Source: Rhyacophila brunnea (Eukaryota > Arthropoda > Insecta > Trichoptera > Rhyacophilidae). From it: a DNA stretch of 64,000 nt. A program made the translations under genes and the position numbers. This document shows, one piece after another, positions 47,311 to 57,180 of this stretch. Positions within the stretch are counted from its first letter, which is position 1. Every line of letters begins with the position of its first letter. The notes beneath the pieces are model-generated. The model worked only from the letters and a program-made list of their open reading frames with translations, was not told the origin of the DNA and did not search any database. The stretch lies in assembly GCA_022495005.1 (NCBI GenBank), contig JAGYXB010001356.1, forward strand, positions 124,001-188,000, written 5' to 3'.

Positions 47311-47480
47311 ACTTACTTACTTAAGCTGGAGTTACAGACTTTTCATGTCCATGGCTGACTGCACAATCTTTCTCCAGGTATCTCTATCCCGAGCTCTCAT
47401 TTGCCAGTCTGTCACACTTAGCCTCTCTGCGTTCATTTTGACGTTATTCGCGCATTTTCTACGGGAGCTTACAGAAGTTC
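47311..47480 (-). pseudogene. LINE ORF C-terminal fragment
   Basis: On the minus strand the frame ends SVTDWQMRARDRDTWRKIVQ, SAMDMKSL and a stop. RTE-type and related LINE proteins end in a W-x-x-x-A-x-D-R-x-x-W-R-x-x-V block like this. After the stop comes AAGTAAGTAAG, the same simple tail as the reverse transcriptase fragment at 8552. Upstream of the block the match fades. It is 5' truncated. Confidence 0.6.
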
Positions 47481-47689
47481 TTTATAAACTATATGTGAGC
47501 TTTAAATCTATCGCATCTGTTCACACCCACATACTGGACTTAAATAACTGTTCACAGAACTCAACATTCGTACGGATGCCCTACTGGTATAATATATTGA
47601 CATCTACGTCATTGCGCTGTATGTGATGATAGTATTACGATTACGTAACGAGCTTTTTACATACTGATCGTATTGCAACGGTTTTTGTT
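47481..47689. other. Unassigned spacer
   Basis: Nothing recognised. Confidence 0.4.
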
Positions 47690-47770
47690 CCATACTCGAC
47701 CGCGGTGACGTATATGTCTCGATATAAAAGCCGCAATCTACCCTTCTTTAACTGATCCAAATATTCTTTC
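47690..47770 (+). promoter_or_regulatory. Possible core promoter
   Basis: CGCGGTGACGTATATG, containing the CRE-like TGACGTA, is followed by CGATATAAAAGCCGC with a consensus TATA box at 47723-47730. About 25-30 bp downstream is TTTAACTGATCC, a weak initiator. No gene body follows that I can recognise. It could serve an unannotated non-coding RNA or be chance. Confidence 0.3.
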
Positions 47771-48444
47771 GCGAAATTTGTTTCGGAATACTTCATTCTC
47801 TTATTTCTCCGTTAGGCTACAAGTTTTGAGCAATTGGTTTCATGACACGTTGTAGGATATAGGATACCCCGACTTTTATCTTTTTATACAACAGCTTGTA
47901 CCTGAATATACGCTTCAGTGTGAAGAACACTGCATTTCCACTCTTCAGTCTGCTGGCAAGTTCAAAGTTCATCTCATTCTTTTGAAAGATGTTGGGTAGA
48001 TGTTATCATAATGATGGAATATATAATTAAAACACTTTTGATAACTCAATGATTAATATAAATAAAATTTAGATATTCCTTACAAATGAATTATGACGTG
48101 ATTAGCATTCATAAAAGACAACGGATTTATTTTTATGATGCCATATTAAAATTCGTCCGAAATATATTATTACAACGACAAAATTCGTTTTGTGGCGAAC
48201 CGCAAAAATATTTTGAGTGTATTTTTAATGTAACTATCTATCTACCTAATAATATTATTATCTGTTAAATACAAATACAACGTATGGCTATTTTCATTAC
48301 AGTTAATTTCTTTTGTTACAGTTATAATATATGAATTAAATGTAATTATTTCAATACGAAAATTTTAAATAAAGGTTGATCTAAATGAGACAGATTGGTT
48401 TTAAAAGTTCATATTTTTTGTATTCAACTTTTTTATTTAATAAA
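47771..48444. other. AT-rich stretch, no gene seen
   Basis: No gene or repeat end could be supported. Confidence 0.45.
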
Positions 48445-48540
48445 CCATTTATTTTATTCAACGAATCATTCATTAGATTTGAGAATGTAACATTCCATAT
48501 ATTGAACATATATAACTTGAAAATACCTCAGATATATACA
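48445..48540 (-). mobile_element. Tail of SINE family B
   Basis: On the minus strand TGAGGTATTTTCAAGTTATA, GAATGTTACATTCTCAAATC and GATTCGTTGAATAAAATAAA form the complete B tail. The tRNA-like head is absent; family E begins exactly where it should be. Confidence 0.65.
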
Positions 48541-48735
48541 TGCCCCCCATAAGGGGAGGGCTGACAGGGCTCTAGCCTAGGGGCCCGTGCTCAAGAGGGG
48601 GCTGGCGTAGCGGGTCGACCAGATAAATTAGATAAACACATATCTTAAATTTGCTCTAATAGTAAAAAAAAGTTGCCTGCTGCGCTATTTTATTTCGATA
48701 TACTTAACGATATGCGATGCTATTTTTGGTTGTTG
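48541..48735 (-). repeat. Dispersed repeat family E, copy 2
   Basis: On the minus strand TTTACTATTAGAGCAAATTT, TGGTCGACCCGC and CCCCTAGGCTAGAGCCCTGT match copies at 16510 and 56960. The GC-rich 3' part ends CCCTTATGGGGGGCA. Confidence 0.7.
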
Positions 48736-48861
48736 CAAAAGTACACTGAATTTCATTTGACCTCGAAAACGTCACTGTAAAGCGTCAGACTGCCTTTAAA
48801 CTTAGCGATATGTAGGGAGGCTCGCTTCAGGATGTGAGGACCATGGATGTATACCTACTAG

Positions 48862-48935
48862 TAGGTACATTCTCAAATCTTGCGAATTTTTCGTTGAATA
48901 AATGAAATAGTTTATTAAAAATTGTTAGTACGTTC
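48862..48935 (+). mobile_element. Tail of SINE family B
   Basis: ACATTCTCAAATCTTGCGAA, TTTTTCGTTGAATAAATG and AAATAGTTTATTAAA match the 3' end of full B copies. No head. Confidence 0.6.
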
Positions 48936-49217
48936 AAGTAGACGTTATAACTAAATATTTGGCGAGAACCTTAAAACTCATTCGCTGCGTCCAACGCAAC
49001 CGGTGCGTTGTCCATCAGGTGGCTATTAGATATAATTATCATGTTATTTAAATGTGTTAATTAAATATTAATGAAAACGTCCGCAGCGAATGGGTCAATT
49101 AAGGATATTATTATTCCTTGATTTAAAACACAAAAGCCGATATTCGATAATAACGTCATAACGTAAGTTGATAAGCATTTCATGTAAAACCTACTAGTTT
49201 AAAATTATCTGAATTAA

Positions 49218-49365
49218 GTAGGAGGTCTGTAGCTTAATTTTTAAAGCAAATTGGCGCTATATCAGTGGATATACGGGTTGAAATCCAGTCAGGAATCGTA
49301 TTTTTTTTCAAATGTCAGTTTTTCTAGTAGGTATATATCTGAGGTGTTGTCAAGTTATAAAATCT
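49218..49365 (+). mobile_element. SINE family B
   Basis: The head is TAGGAGGTCTGTAGCTTAAT, then TTTAAAGCAAATTGGCG and GGTTGAAATCC (B box eroded). The body is TTCTAGTAGGTATATATCTG followed by AGGTGTTGTCAAGTTAT. The final tail is lost. Confidence 0.7.
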
Positions 49366-49584
49366 TTCTTTTATGAGATGATAGCTACTGACTTAATTTT
49401 AAAGCAAGTAAGAATAATTATTGATTTCTTTTGATTTTTCTGGACGGCCTATTATAATGTCAGAACACTCTATTGACAACATGATTGAGACCTTTGTCTT
49501 CCCTAAAATTACAGATCTTGAAAAACCGAGAATCCTAGGTCACTGCATCAATATTCATAACGCACCCCAGATGATCTGTTTAAT

Positions 49585-49819
49585 GCGACCTTGTCCGATC
49601 CTAATAGGATCATATGGGCCACCATAGAGTAGAGGTTTGTATTAACAGATTATGTTTTTTACGAGAAATGGATGTCAGCCACTTGCTCAACCTATTAGGT
49701 CCATACCCTGACTCATACACAAATTGAAAAACAATATGTGTACTTGTCAGACCCAGGATTCAAACCTGGGACCCACGGCGTGATAGTCTAACACTTCAGC
49801 CGCTCGGCCACCGTGGGTG
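49585..49819 (-). mobile_element. SINE family A, full copy
   Basis: On the minus strand the head is CCCACGGTGGCCGAGCGGCT, the B box is CAGGTTTGAATCCTGG, the body is AATAGGTTGAGCAAGTGGCT and the end is ATGATCCTATTAGGATCGG. This is one of the best preserved copies. Confidence 0.9.
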
Positions 49820-50048
49820 TAAGGTTTTAATGCAGTCTTATGGGTGATAAATTATCTGTCCATATATATTTTTTCAAACGAAGAGGGTCATTCAGAAACC
49901 AGCACCTTTGCTCTTGATAATATGACTGTGATTGATAACTTTTATGATTGGCAGTAGAAGATAATTCCAAGATGTATAGTTCGAGCTGGATGGACCCACT
50001 ACGCACACAGCCAGCGTGATAATAGAGCTTGTCCGTGATTTTTTTTTT

Positions 50049-50582
50049 GAAGTTATACTTTTTTTGGCGCGTTTGGGAAATTAGATCAGAGTGTATTTTT
50101 GGCGTGTGACATGTAACACATAATTTATTTTTTCACACGAAAAAAAACGCACTCGATTAGATTCGACCCACCGATTGTTCGGTTATCAGCCGAACGCACT
50201 ACCTTTACGCTGCATTATCATACTGCAATCGTGACGATTTTACAGTGTAATATTATAGTTTAGAATTGTTCCGTTGCCTAGGCTGCAAATTTAGTATTGT
50301 CGGCCATTTGCAATTCCTTATGTAAATAAACAATTTAACGTCAGATTGACATTATTTGGTACTTTAAAAATAAAAACAACTAGAAACCATTATATAATTT
50401 AGTAATATAAGTTAAAGTGTATAGAAATAAGCCAACGGCGTTCCAATAAGCGGTCCTTTTTCTTGAGTATGTAATTTAACAAGATAATTAAGAGCTAGTC
50501 AATCTAGTTTATCACAAGTTTTGATTTTGTTACGCAAAAGAAGTATAACTTCTAAGGTGCGTACATAAGTACACACACCGAT
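50049..50582 (-). mobile_element. Dispersed element family D, copy 2
   Basis: It is collinear with 17437-17975, including the ends GAAGTTATAC and GAAGTATAACTTC, TTCCGTTGCCTAGGC and TAAGCGGTCCTTTTTCTTGA. The tRNA-like segment is at 50149-50214. Small indels separate the copies. Two copies this alike over more than 500 bp, with the same boundaries, indicate a mobile unit. Confidence 0.8.
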
Positions 50583-51032
50583 ATTTGTGCATTTCAAGAA
50601 ATTTTAATTTCGCCCCGTTCATCGGTTTTTATGACTTCTGATTTATTTTACTTGAAAGGACTATTAGATACTAAACCTTGTAGTGAGAAACCTTACGAAA
50701 ATGATATAAAGAGCCAATATTTTTCAACAAGAGAATATGGGAGGGATGTAATATTTCATACATAGGTTTAATAAAAATCTCTATGTGATAATATGTTATT
50801 AAAAAAATAATTTCAAAAGCTATTTTTACTTTACATTCAACAGTCTCGTCACGTGTATAATATTAATATTAGTGGGTACAAACTTAATAATATGTTTCGT
50901 ATGGCCATCGTTGCAGTGAGGCAACAATATTACAATTTCTCCAAAATTACTAATCAATTTCAAACTTAAATATAAAAATTATGAAGTTTTTTTTCATTTT
51001 TATTATTTAACATTTACCAAAAAGATCAATAT
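50583..51032. other. AT-rich stretch, no gene seen
   Basis: Nothing recognised. Confidence 0.45.
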
Positions 51033-51200
51033 TGGAGGTTGTATTAACAGATTTTGTTTACGAAATGAATATTAACCACTTGTTCAATATATTAAGTCCA
51101 TTTATTGAAAAAAATGACATTGATTTTTTTTGCCAGACCCGGGATTCAAATCCGAGATCCACCATAATATACGCGTTACCCGCTCGGCGATCATGGGTGT
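51033..51200 (-). mobile_element. SINE family A, truncated and eroded
   Basis: On the minus strand the head is CCCATGATCGCCGAGCGGGT, the B box is GATTTGAATCC and the body carries a diverged TTAATATATTGAACAAGTGG. The CTCTGTGGAGGCCC end is lost. Confidence 0.7.
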
Positions 51201-51764
51201 GGGATTATATTATTCACTGGCTATAAAATGTGAAATGAACGTGTATGGCTATTTCCTCAATATTTACGAAGCAACACGTAAACACAGCAAAATAAAACAA
51301 GTGTTTTAGTATAATTATCACAATGCATTCCCACCAAGAATTATTGACAGTTAACACCACAGAACAGATAATAAATAGAATACCGAGTGGCTATATTCAA
51401 TACGCCTCATCTTGATGCAGGGTTTTTAATGTGTGAGTGTCTAAGCACGCATTATGCACGTGCAATAGTGTGTGTAATACACCAACATTAGATGAGCGTA
51501 AATGCATAAACCGAGAGCAGTTTTCAGTATTCGACGTAAAACGCATTCTTGACACGTGTGTAAGTTTAACCCGGATTCTTCCTTACTCGAGTCGATTACC
51601 TGCTATCGCCTTACCCGTTATGTATTTCAGTTCCCATTATTTCTGAGTTCCCCGGTTAACACCATCAAAGAACATAATAGATACTACATTATTGTAATAA
51701 TTTATGACGTGATAATGTATCTGATTATAAAATTCAAATTGATTTGAGTTTTTTTACTATTCAA
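51201..51764. other. AT-rich stretch with a family K relative
   Basis: 51298-51390 resembles family K (TTCCCACCAAGAATTATTGA, CAGTTAACACCA). No gene. Confidence 0.4.
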
Positions 51765-52048
51765 TTTGAATATTTTTTTGCATTCCGGGGTTCGCCCTTA
51801 GGCATCGTCAGGCACTATGCGCCCTCACTAACTGCAAATACACACTGATAACGTATACAGTTAATTAATGTTTATATAGCAAATTAATACAATAAAAGAA
51901 TGTAAAAAATGTATTAGACACCTAAGTAAAGGATCAGGTATAAAAACATTTATTTAATATTTCAAATATTTAAAGTGTTTGTAAAAAAACCAGTAGTAAA
52001 TTACTTAACTTTTAACCCGGTCGCGAAAATGACTCAAATGCCTATTCG
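51765..52048. mobile_element. Family H element, copy 7, interrupted by a LINE fragment
   Basis: The left arm has GGGGTTCGCCCTTAGGCATC and GTCAGGCACTATGCGCCCTC. The right arm has AACCCGGTCGCGAAAATGAC and TCAAATGCCTATT. The family's 3' flank reappears only at 52508-52535 as CATCGGTCGATAGCAATGAT, after the LINE fragment. The LINE therefore seems to have landed inside H. Confidence 0.55.
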
Positions 52049-52471
52049 ACGCTTGCATTATGACGGTGCTGCTTTACGGTAGCGAATCATGGCACCTTAC
52101 GAAGGCTCAGAGCAACCGTATACTGAGCTTCGAAAACAGATGTTTGCGACGAATACTGGGTGTGCGGATGTGACTTTAGGAGCAACGAGGAGATAAGAGA
52201 ACGCACCAAGCAGCCTCTCATCACGCTGAAAGTGAAGAGGCGACGTTGGACCTGGCTCGGCCACGTGCTGCGGATGCCAGAAGAGAACTTCAACCTGGCT
52301 TGCCTGTTCTTCAAGCCGATCGGATTCCAGCATCCTGGAAGGCCGCTAAATACAATCTACAGAGTGTATACGACGGAGCTACGGGATGCTGGTTTGACCT
52401 GGAACGAAGCAAGAAGACTGGCGAGCGACAAGGATTCTTGGAGGCGTCGCGTGGTGTCCATATGCTCCAGT
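52036..52471 (+). pseudogene. RTE-like LINE ORF C-terminus (second lineage), copy 1
   Basis: The first frame gives LFDACIMTVLLYGSESWHLT, then FENRCLRRILGVR. After a frameshift near 52160, CDFRSNEEIRERTKQPLITL, RRRWTWLGHVLRMPEEN, RPLNTIYRVYTTELRDAGLT and WNEARRLASDKDSWRRRVVS run to a stop at 52474. LLYGxESW, RRW-x-WLGHxLR and a final W-x-x-A-x-x-x-A-x-D-x-x-x-W-R are the standard order for this class of LINE after the catalytic domain. G+C is much higher than in the neighbourhood, which points to a fairly young insertion. The catalytic core is missing. The A-rich GAAGAAAAGAAGAAGATAC end may be the tail. Confidence 0.85.
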
Positions 52472-52535
52472 TAAGGGGCGGATATGGCAAAAGAAGAAAA
52501 GAAGAAGATACCATCGGTCGATAGCAATGATAGTA

Positions 52536-53236
52536 TTAGTTCATTATTAAATTTTGATTCGCATGTCACAAATATCTTTGCTACCCAGAATTCTTAATGC
52601 TCTCAAATAAGTATCACATAGTAAATATTCATGCCAGTAAGTACTAAATAATATGTCTTTGTATTTCATATTTAGTTTAGAAAAATTAGTTTCGTTTGAA
52701 GGAACCGAAAATGTCAAGTTTTTATGCATTAACCATATGGCGAGGTTGTTAAAATAAAATTATAAGGTTGGATAGACAATCAAATCTGTTCTCGCTTCAC
52801 ACCTGTTGTTTTTCGAGACAGGTGGGTGATGTTGAGTGAGCAGGTAGCAAATTACCTGTCTTGTGCCGTGAATAAGGGTATTTATTAAGTTAATTTTCAA
52901 GAATTCCGTCTCTTTTTATGAACATAAATTTGAGAGGGATTTCATGTTATATATTATGACTTACTTATAAATACCGTATCGATTGTTTAAAAATAGCCTA
53001 GTAAATTCAATAAAATAATAATTATATGATTTATTTCTAGTCTCATTTTATTTTAAAGTATATTTTTTCTATTATTCATTCTATCATTCAATTGGATACT
53101 AAATATACACGAGATAAAAATATACTTAAATGATTTAAGTATTTTTGAAAATATATATTCTTAAAAAAACCTCACATATGTACCAATAATTAGAAAATAT
53201 TAGAAAAGGAGAGTATGATTCAAAATGACATAAACC
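52536..53236. other. AT-rich stretch, no gene seen
   Basis: Nothing recognised. Confidence 0.45.
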
Positions 53237-53247
53237 ACTGTCCAAGT

Positions 53248-53613
53248 CATCATCATCATCATCAGCCTGAATCTATCCACTGCTGGATGAAGGCCTCTTC
53301 AAGTTGCTTCCACTTCTCTCGGTCCTGTGCATTACGTTGCCACGTACTTCCGCAGAACCTTATCATTTTATCGATCCAGCTGCCTCTAGGTCTACCTTGC
53401 GGACGTTTTGTACTTCTTGGATTCCACTGTATGACTAGATTTGTCCAACTATTGTCTCTTCTTTGAGCTATGCGTCCAGCCCATCTCCATTTAAGGCTTT
53501 TAATAAACTCTATTACATCGCAAACCCTGCTTCCTTGTCCACTCATTCTTCTTTTGTCCTTTCGCGTTATGCCCAGCATGCACCTCTCCGTACCACGCTG
53601 TGCTACTCTGACT
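53248..53613 (-). pseudogene. RTE-type LINE ORF C-terminus, open and 5' truncated
   Basis: The minus-strand frame is open from RVAQRGTERCMLGITRKDKR through SLKWRWAGRIAQRRDN and KRPQGRPRGSWIDKMIRFCG to EKWKQLEEAFIQQWIDSG and a stop. The order (V-A-Q-R-x-M-E-R, K-W-x-W-A-G-H-I, P-x-G-R-P, D-R-x-x-W-K-x-L-E-E-A) is that of RTE elements. After the stop comes a (GAT)n tail. The flanks ACTGTCCAAGT (53237-53247) and ACTGTCCGAGT (53614-53624) look like an 11-bp target duplication with one change. It has no internal stop in about 115 codons but lacks the endonuclease and reverse transcriptase domains. Confidence 0.9.
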
Positions 53614-53701
53614 ACTGTCCGAGTAAGTGCTTTTATTGAAGCGTATATTAGTTATAACAAAAATTATCAAATTTCAATATTAAATAATACGTTATTCAAA
53701 G

Positions 53702-54660
53702 CAACCATATACTGAACTTCGAAAACAGATGTTTGCGACGCATACTGGATGTGCGTATGACTTTAGGAGAAAGGAGATCATAAGAGAACGCACCAAGCAA
53801 CCTCTCATTACGCTAAGAGTAGGGATTGCAATACCGGTATTCCTGTATTTATCAATACCGAAATACCGGTTTTAAAAATCCAAAATACCGGAATTTTCGG
53901 TATTAAGAAAGCACACTCGTTTACGTTTTTGAAAATGAATTATAAGTTATATGCTGCTAAAATGCAAATATATTGAGTGAATCCAACAGAGGTGAAAAAT
54001 AATAAAACAAAAATCATCAAATATATTATTATATAATTAGAAATTGTCGCGATGAATTATCATAATATTATTTCGAAATAGAAAACATCCGTCACAAAAA
54101 TGTTCAATTATTCTATAATTATTTATGACTGTACAAGCGTTGAATTCAAGATGATTTTCCTGCAACCGGACTTATTTGCACTTGATGAACTTTTTAACGA
54201 AACGAATTCTACAATTATGATCAATACATATTTTTAAATGTCAACATAATAAATGTAGGTATGTAGGTTTTTGCTACAAAATAATAAGATTTTTAAAAGC
54301 ACCTACTTCTGTTTTTTTAATGCTTAAGAAATAATGGTATTCAAGAAGAAATACCGAAAAACTGGTATTGACATTTTCATTCGGTATTGCAATCCTTACC
54401 TAAGAGTGAAGAGGCGACGTTGGACCTAGCACGGCCAAGTGGTGCTAATGCCAGAAGAGAACTTTAACCTGACTTGCCTGTTTTTCAAGCCAACTGGATT
54501 CCGGCGTCCTAGAAAACCGCTAAATAATATCTATAGAGTGAATATGGCGGAACTACAGGATACTGGTATGACATGAAACGATGCTAGAAAACTGCCTAGT
54601 GACATAGATTTTTGGAAGCGCCGCGTAGTTTTCATATGGCTGAAGAAAATAAAAGGTGAA
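53702..54660 (+). pseudogene. RTE-like LINE ORF C-terminus (second lineage), copy 2, split by a hAT element
   Basis: The parts 53702-53819 and 54407-54660 match copy 1: TTCGAAAACAGATGTTTGCG and CGCACCAAGCAACCTCTCAT before the insertion, then GTGAAGAGGCGACGTTGGAC and CCAGAAGAGAACTTTAACCT after it. The second part has in-frame stops (GTATGACATGA where copy 1 has TTTGACCTGG). The 579-bp insertion 53820-54398 splits the RRRW block from RTKQPL. It is older and more decayed than copy 1. Confidence 0.85.
53820..54398. mobile_element. Non-autonomous hAT-like element nested in a LINE
   Basis: The ends are TAGGGATTGCAATACCG and CGGTATTGCAATCCTTA, a 17-bp inverted repeat with one mismatch. GCTAAGAG (53812-53819) and CCTAAGAG (54399-54406) are an 8-bp target duplication with one change. 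Comparison with copy 1 of the host LINE shows where the uninterrupted sequence joins. Near both ends are further ATACCGGT/ACCGGAATTTTCGG palindromic strings. The 579-bp interior is AT-rich without a transposase frame. Confidence 0.9.
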
Positions 54661-54695
54661 TTTCTATCATACTTAATTTGAAAACCGAATATCTG

Positions 54696-54816
54696 ATATA
54701 GGTATACCTACCAGAAAATATCATTTTGAAAAAATGCGACCCCCAGCGGGAGTCAAACCCATATCCACTGAATTCACGCCAATATGCTTTTCCAATTGAG
54801 GTATGTGGATCATATC
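54696..54816 (-). mobile_element. SINE family B
   Basis: On the minus strand the head is CCTCAATTGGAAAAGCATAT, then GGCGTGAATTCAGTGGATAT, GGGTTTGACTCCCGCTGGGG and GTCGCATTTTTTCAA. The body ends at GGTAGGTATACCTATATCAG. It lies head to head with the SINE A copy starting at 54829. Confidence 0.75.
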
Positions 54817-54828
54817 GTATTAGGTACT

Positions 54829-55063
54829 ACCCACGATGGCCGCGCGGCTTAAGCGTCAACCTATAGCGCCGTGGGTCCCAGAATCAAATCCTGAGTCTGG
54901 CAAGTACACATTTTTTTTCAGTTTGTGTATGAGTCAGAGTATGGACCAAATAGGTTGAGCAAGTGGCTGACATCCATGTTTCGTAAAAACAAAATCTGTT
55001 AATACAAGCCTTTACTCTGTGGAGGCCCATATGATATTATTTGGATCGGACATGATCGAATAT
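54829..55063 (+). mobile_element. SINE family A, full copy
   Basis: The head ACCCACGATGGCCGCGCGGC carries the A box; GAATCAAATCC is a slightly eroded B box. The body is AATAGGTTGAGCAAGTGGCT with GACATCCATGTTTCGT, and the end is GGAGGCCCATATGATATTAT and GGATCGGACATGATCGAA. It is the only plus-strand A copy of the eight. Confidence 0.9.
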
Positions 55064-56654
55064 AATAATTATAAAATCTTATTACGATGAAATTAAGTAG
55101 TAGGTTTTATATTTTTTTATATTCAATATAAGAATGTCAGAATCTTAAATCTTTTGAATTATTCGTCAATTCGTCAAAAAATGTTAAATATAGTAACGGT
55201 GATTGACGCCACATTATTATTTCCTGAATAACCTTGTAATTATTGAAATATATTATTTTGTGGTACCTACATGTGTGCACCCTTATTACCGTGAATATAT
55301 GAAAATATTCAACTCAGTGTTATAACGATGCATGTTCACCTTTAGTTTGTTCATTATTATAATGATACGTCTATGTATGGTAAGCTTTTAATATTTTTAT
55401 AACATATATTCCTCATGCAGTAATAGAATAACTATTCAGGTATTTGAACCTACCCACGCAGCGTTCATAATAATTATTATTACGGGAGGCGCCGTCCAGA
55501 CATGCTCGGTAGCGTCGCGTCAGCTACTGTTTACCAATAGCCACCGACGCCGCGCTGTAAAATCGACGCTTCCACTCGCTTCACTTGCCACTTTGCCACG
55601 CGACGCCGAAGCTTATTTTTAGACGCCTTTTTGTGGACGTCGTCTCGGCGATGGCTTTAATGCCAGCGGAAATAGGCGGCATCGCGTTGGTCAACATGTA
55701 TGGGGCATTCGGGTTTATTATCGCATCTATTATGAATGAAACACGTGTAGGGCTATATTTAATTAACCAGAAGGTGAAAATAAATGGTGTTAGTTAATAC
55801 CTACGTATTGTGTAAACCATAATATTATGGTTAAACTATTGTATAATATATGCTTACCGACTTCTGAAAACTTACTATTTATTAACGGATACGAATTTTT
55901 AGAGTTAACGTTTTTGCATTTAACATTTCTCTAAATTAAATTAAGTTAGTAGAAATCTGACAAACAAAATCCTACGACTATTTACAAGATTATTGGTAAC
56001 TTGTATAATTGGAAATGATAAAAATTCCATTTACCAACAACCTAATTAGACGATTGTTTATGGCGTCATTATCGACCATTGCATACATCAGTTTGAACAG
56101 TGAAGGCGAAGCAAAAATGAAATATTTAGCAGGTACTTATAATATATTGTATTTTAATTGATATTTTTATATATTCCACAAAAAAAGACAGATACCATTA
56201 TTAAAGCGATCAATATATTTGTTATTAAATTCTTTAATGGGTAGGTACATCATAGTATTATCATAAATGTATAATTTATCTTTATGTAACAGTTAGAAGT
56301 TAATTAATTGTGTGCAGTTTTTCTGAAAATTTAAAATAAATACACATATGGCAAAAGCTTATAGAAGCTTATGCGACCTATAATGACAACATCTTACTTA
56401 AACAGCAACCGAAAACTTTTCGAACTAACCGAAGTTGGGACAACAACCTACTTTCCAAATAACACCCTTTACCTACCCTTCAAGTTGCGACACACTGTTA
56501 CAGAAATAAATACTTACAAATAGCTTTCTGGCAAACGAGCTTTGTGTATATATAGTTGTTTGGGCTATATTCTATTCCACTCACCTGTAGTTTAGGTAAG
56601 AGTATATACATACTTATAAAACAATACAATAAAGTTATAACCTAATAGTTTTCT
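55064..56654. other. AT-rich DNA with one GC-rich block
   Basis: 55465-55760 is strikingly GC-rich for the window (GGGAGGCGCCGTCCAGAC, CACCGACGCCGCGCTG) and holds a 70-codon frame with no family I know. Repeated GACGCC/GGCGTC strings suggest a repeat or CpG-dense regulatory block. No splice sites or signals decide it. Confidence 0.4.
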
Positions 56655-56890
56655 CCACACCAACCCGCCTCGCACCACACTCGGTCTTAGTCGAGCATAT
56701 TACGAGACCTTACTTTTGGTGTGAAGCATCAGCAGTTTTTTTACACATAGCAGATGCTCAAGACTGATTTCACCACGCTCTCGAGTGTGCTTTGACTGAG
56801 TTACTTAATTTACTAAAATACTGAGATACTTAATTTAATAAAAAGTGCCCATGGGAGAGCACGGATAATTATTAACAAAAAAATCTTAGT
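56655..56890 (+). repeat. Dispersed repeat family F, copy 2
   Basis: Shares with 18160-18395: GTCGAGCATATTACGAG, ATCAGCAGTTTTTTTACACA, AAGACTGATTTCACCACGC, CTTTGACTGAGTTACTTA and CCATGGGAGAGCA. Family E follows within about 70 bp. Confidence 0.6.
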
Positions 56891-56959
56891 TTCAGTGCCT
56901 CTCATGTTCCAGTTCCAACAAATTCATTTCATCAGCTTGGCGACCTGTACAAAATCCAC

Positions 56960-57180
56960 TTGAAGGTGTTTAGTATCGACACACAACAATCAAAAATTGC
57001 ATTGCATATTCTATAATTTTAAAAACTCTTGCGTGAAATAGCGCTTTTTTTACTATTAGAGCAAATTTGTGAAGTGTGTTTATCTCACATATCTGTCGAT
57101 CTGCTACACAGGGCCCCCATTGAGCCCAGGCCCTTAGGCTAGCGCCTTGTCAGCCCCCTCTCCCCTTTGGGGCCCATGGT
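56960..57180 (+). repeat. Dispersed repeat family E, copy 3
   Basis: GTATCGACACACAACAATC, AAATTGCATTGCATA, TTTACTATTAGAGCAAATTT and GGGCCCCCATTGAGCCCAGG followed by GCTAGCGCCTTGTCAGCCCC give the complete family order. GC-rich 3' end. Confidence 0.7.

Noticed and set aside
56575..56600. Minus-strand CAG|GTGAGT resembling a second recursive splice site
   Set aside because: The preceding minus-strand sequence is only about half pyrimidine, so it lacks the tract required of a ratchet point.
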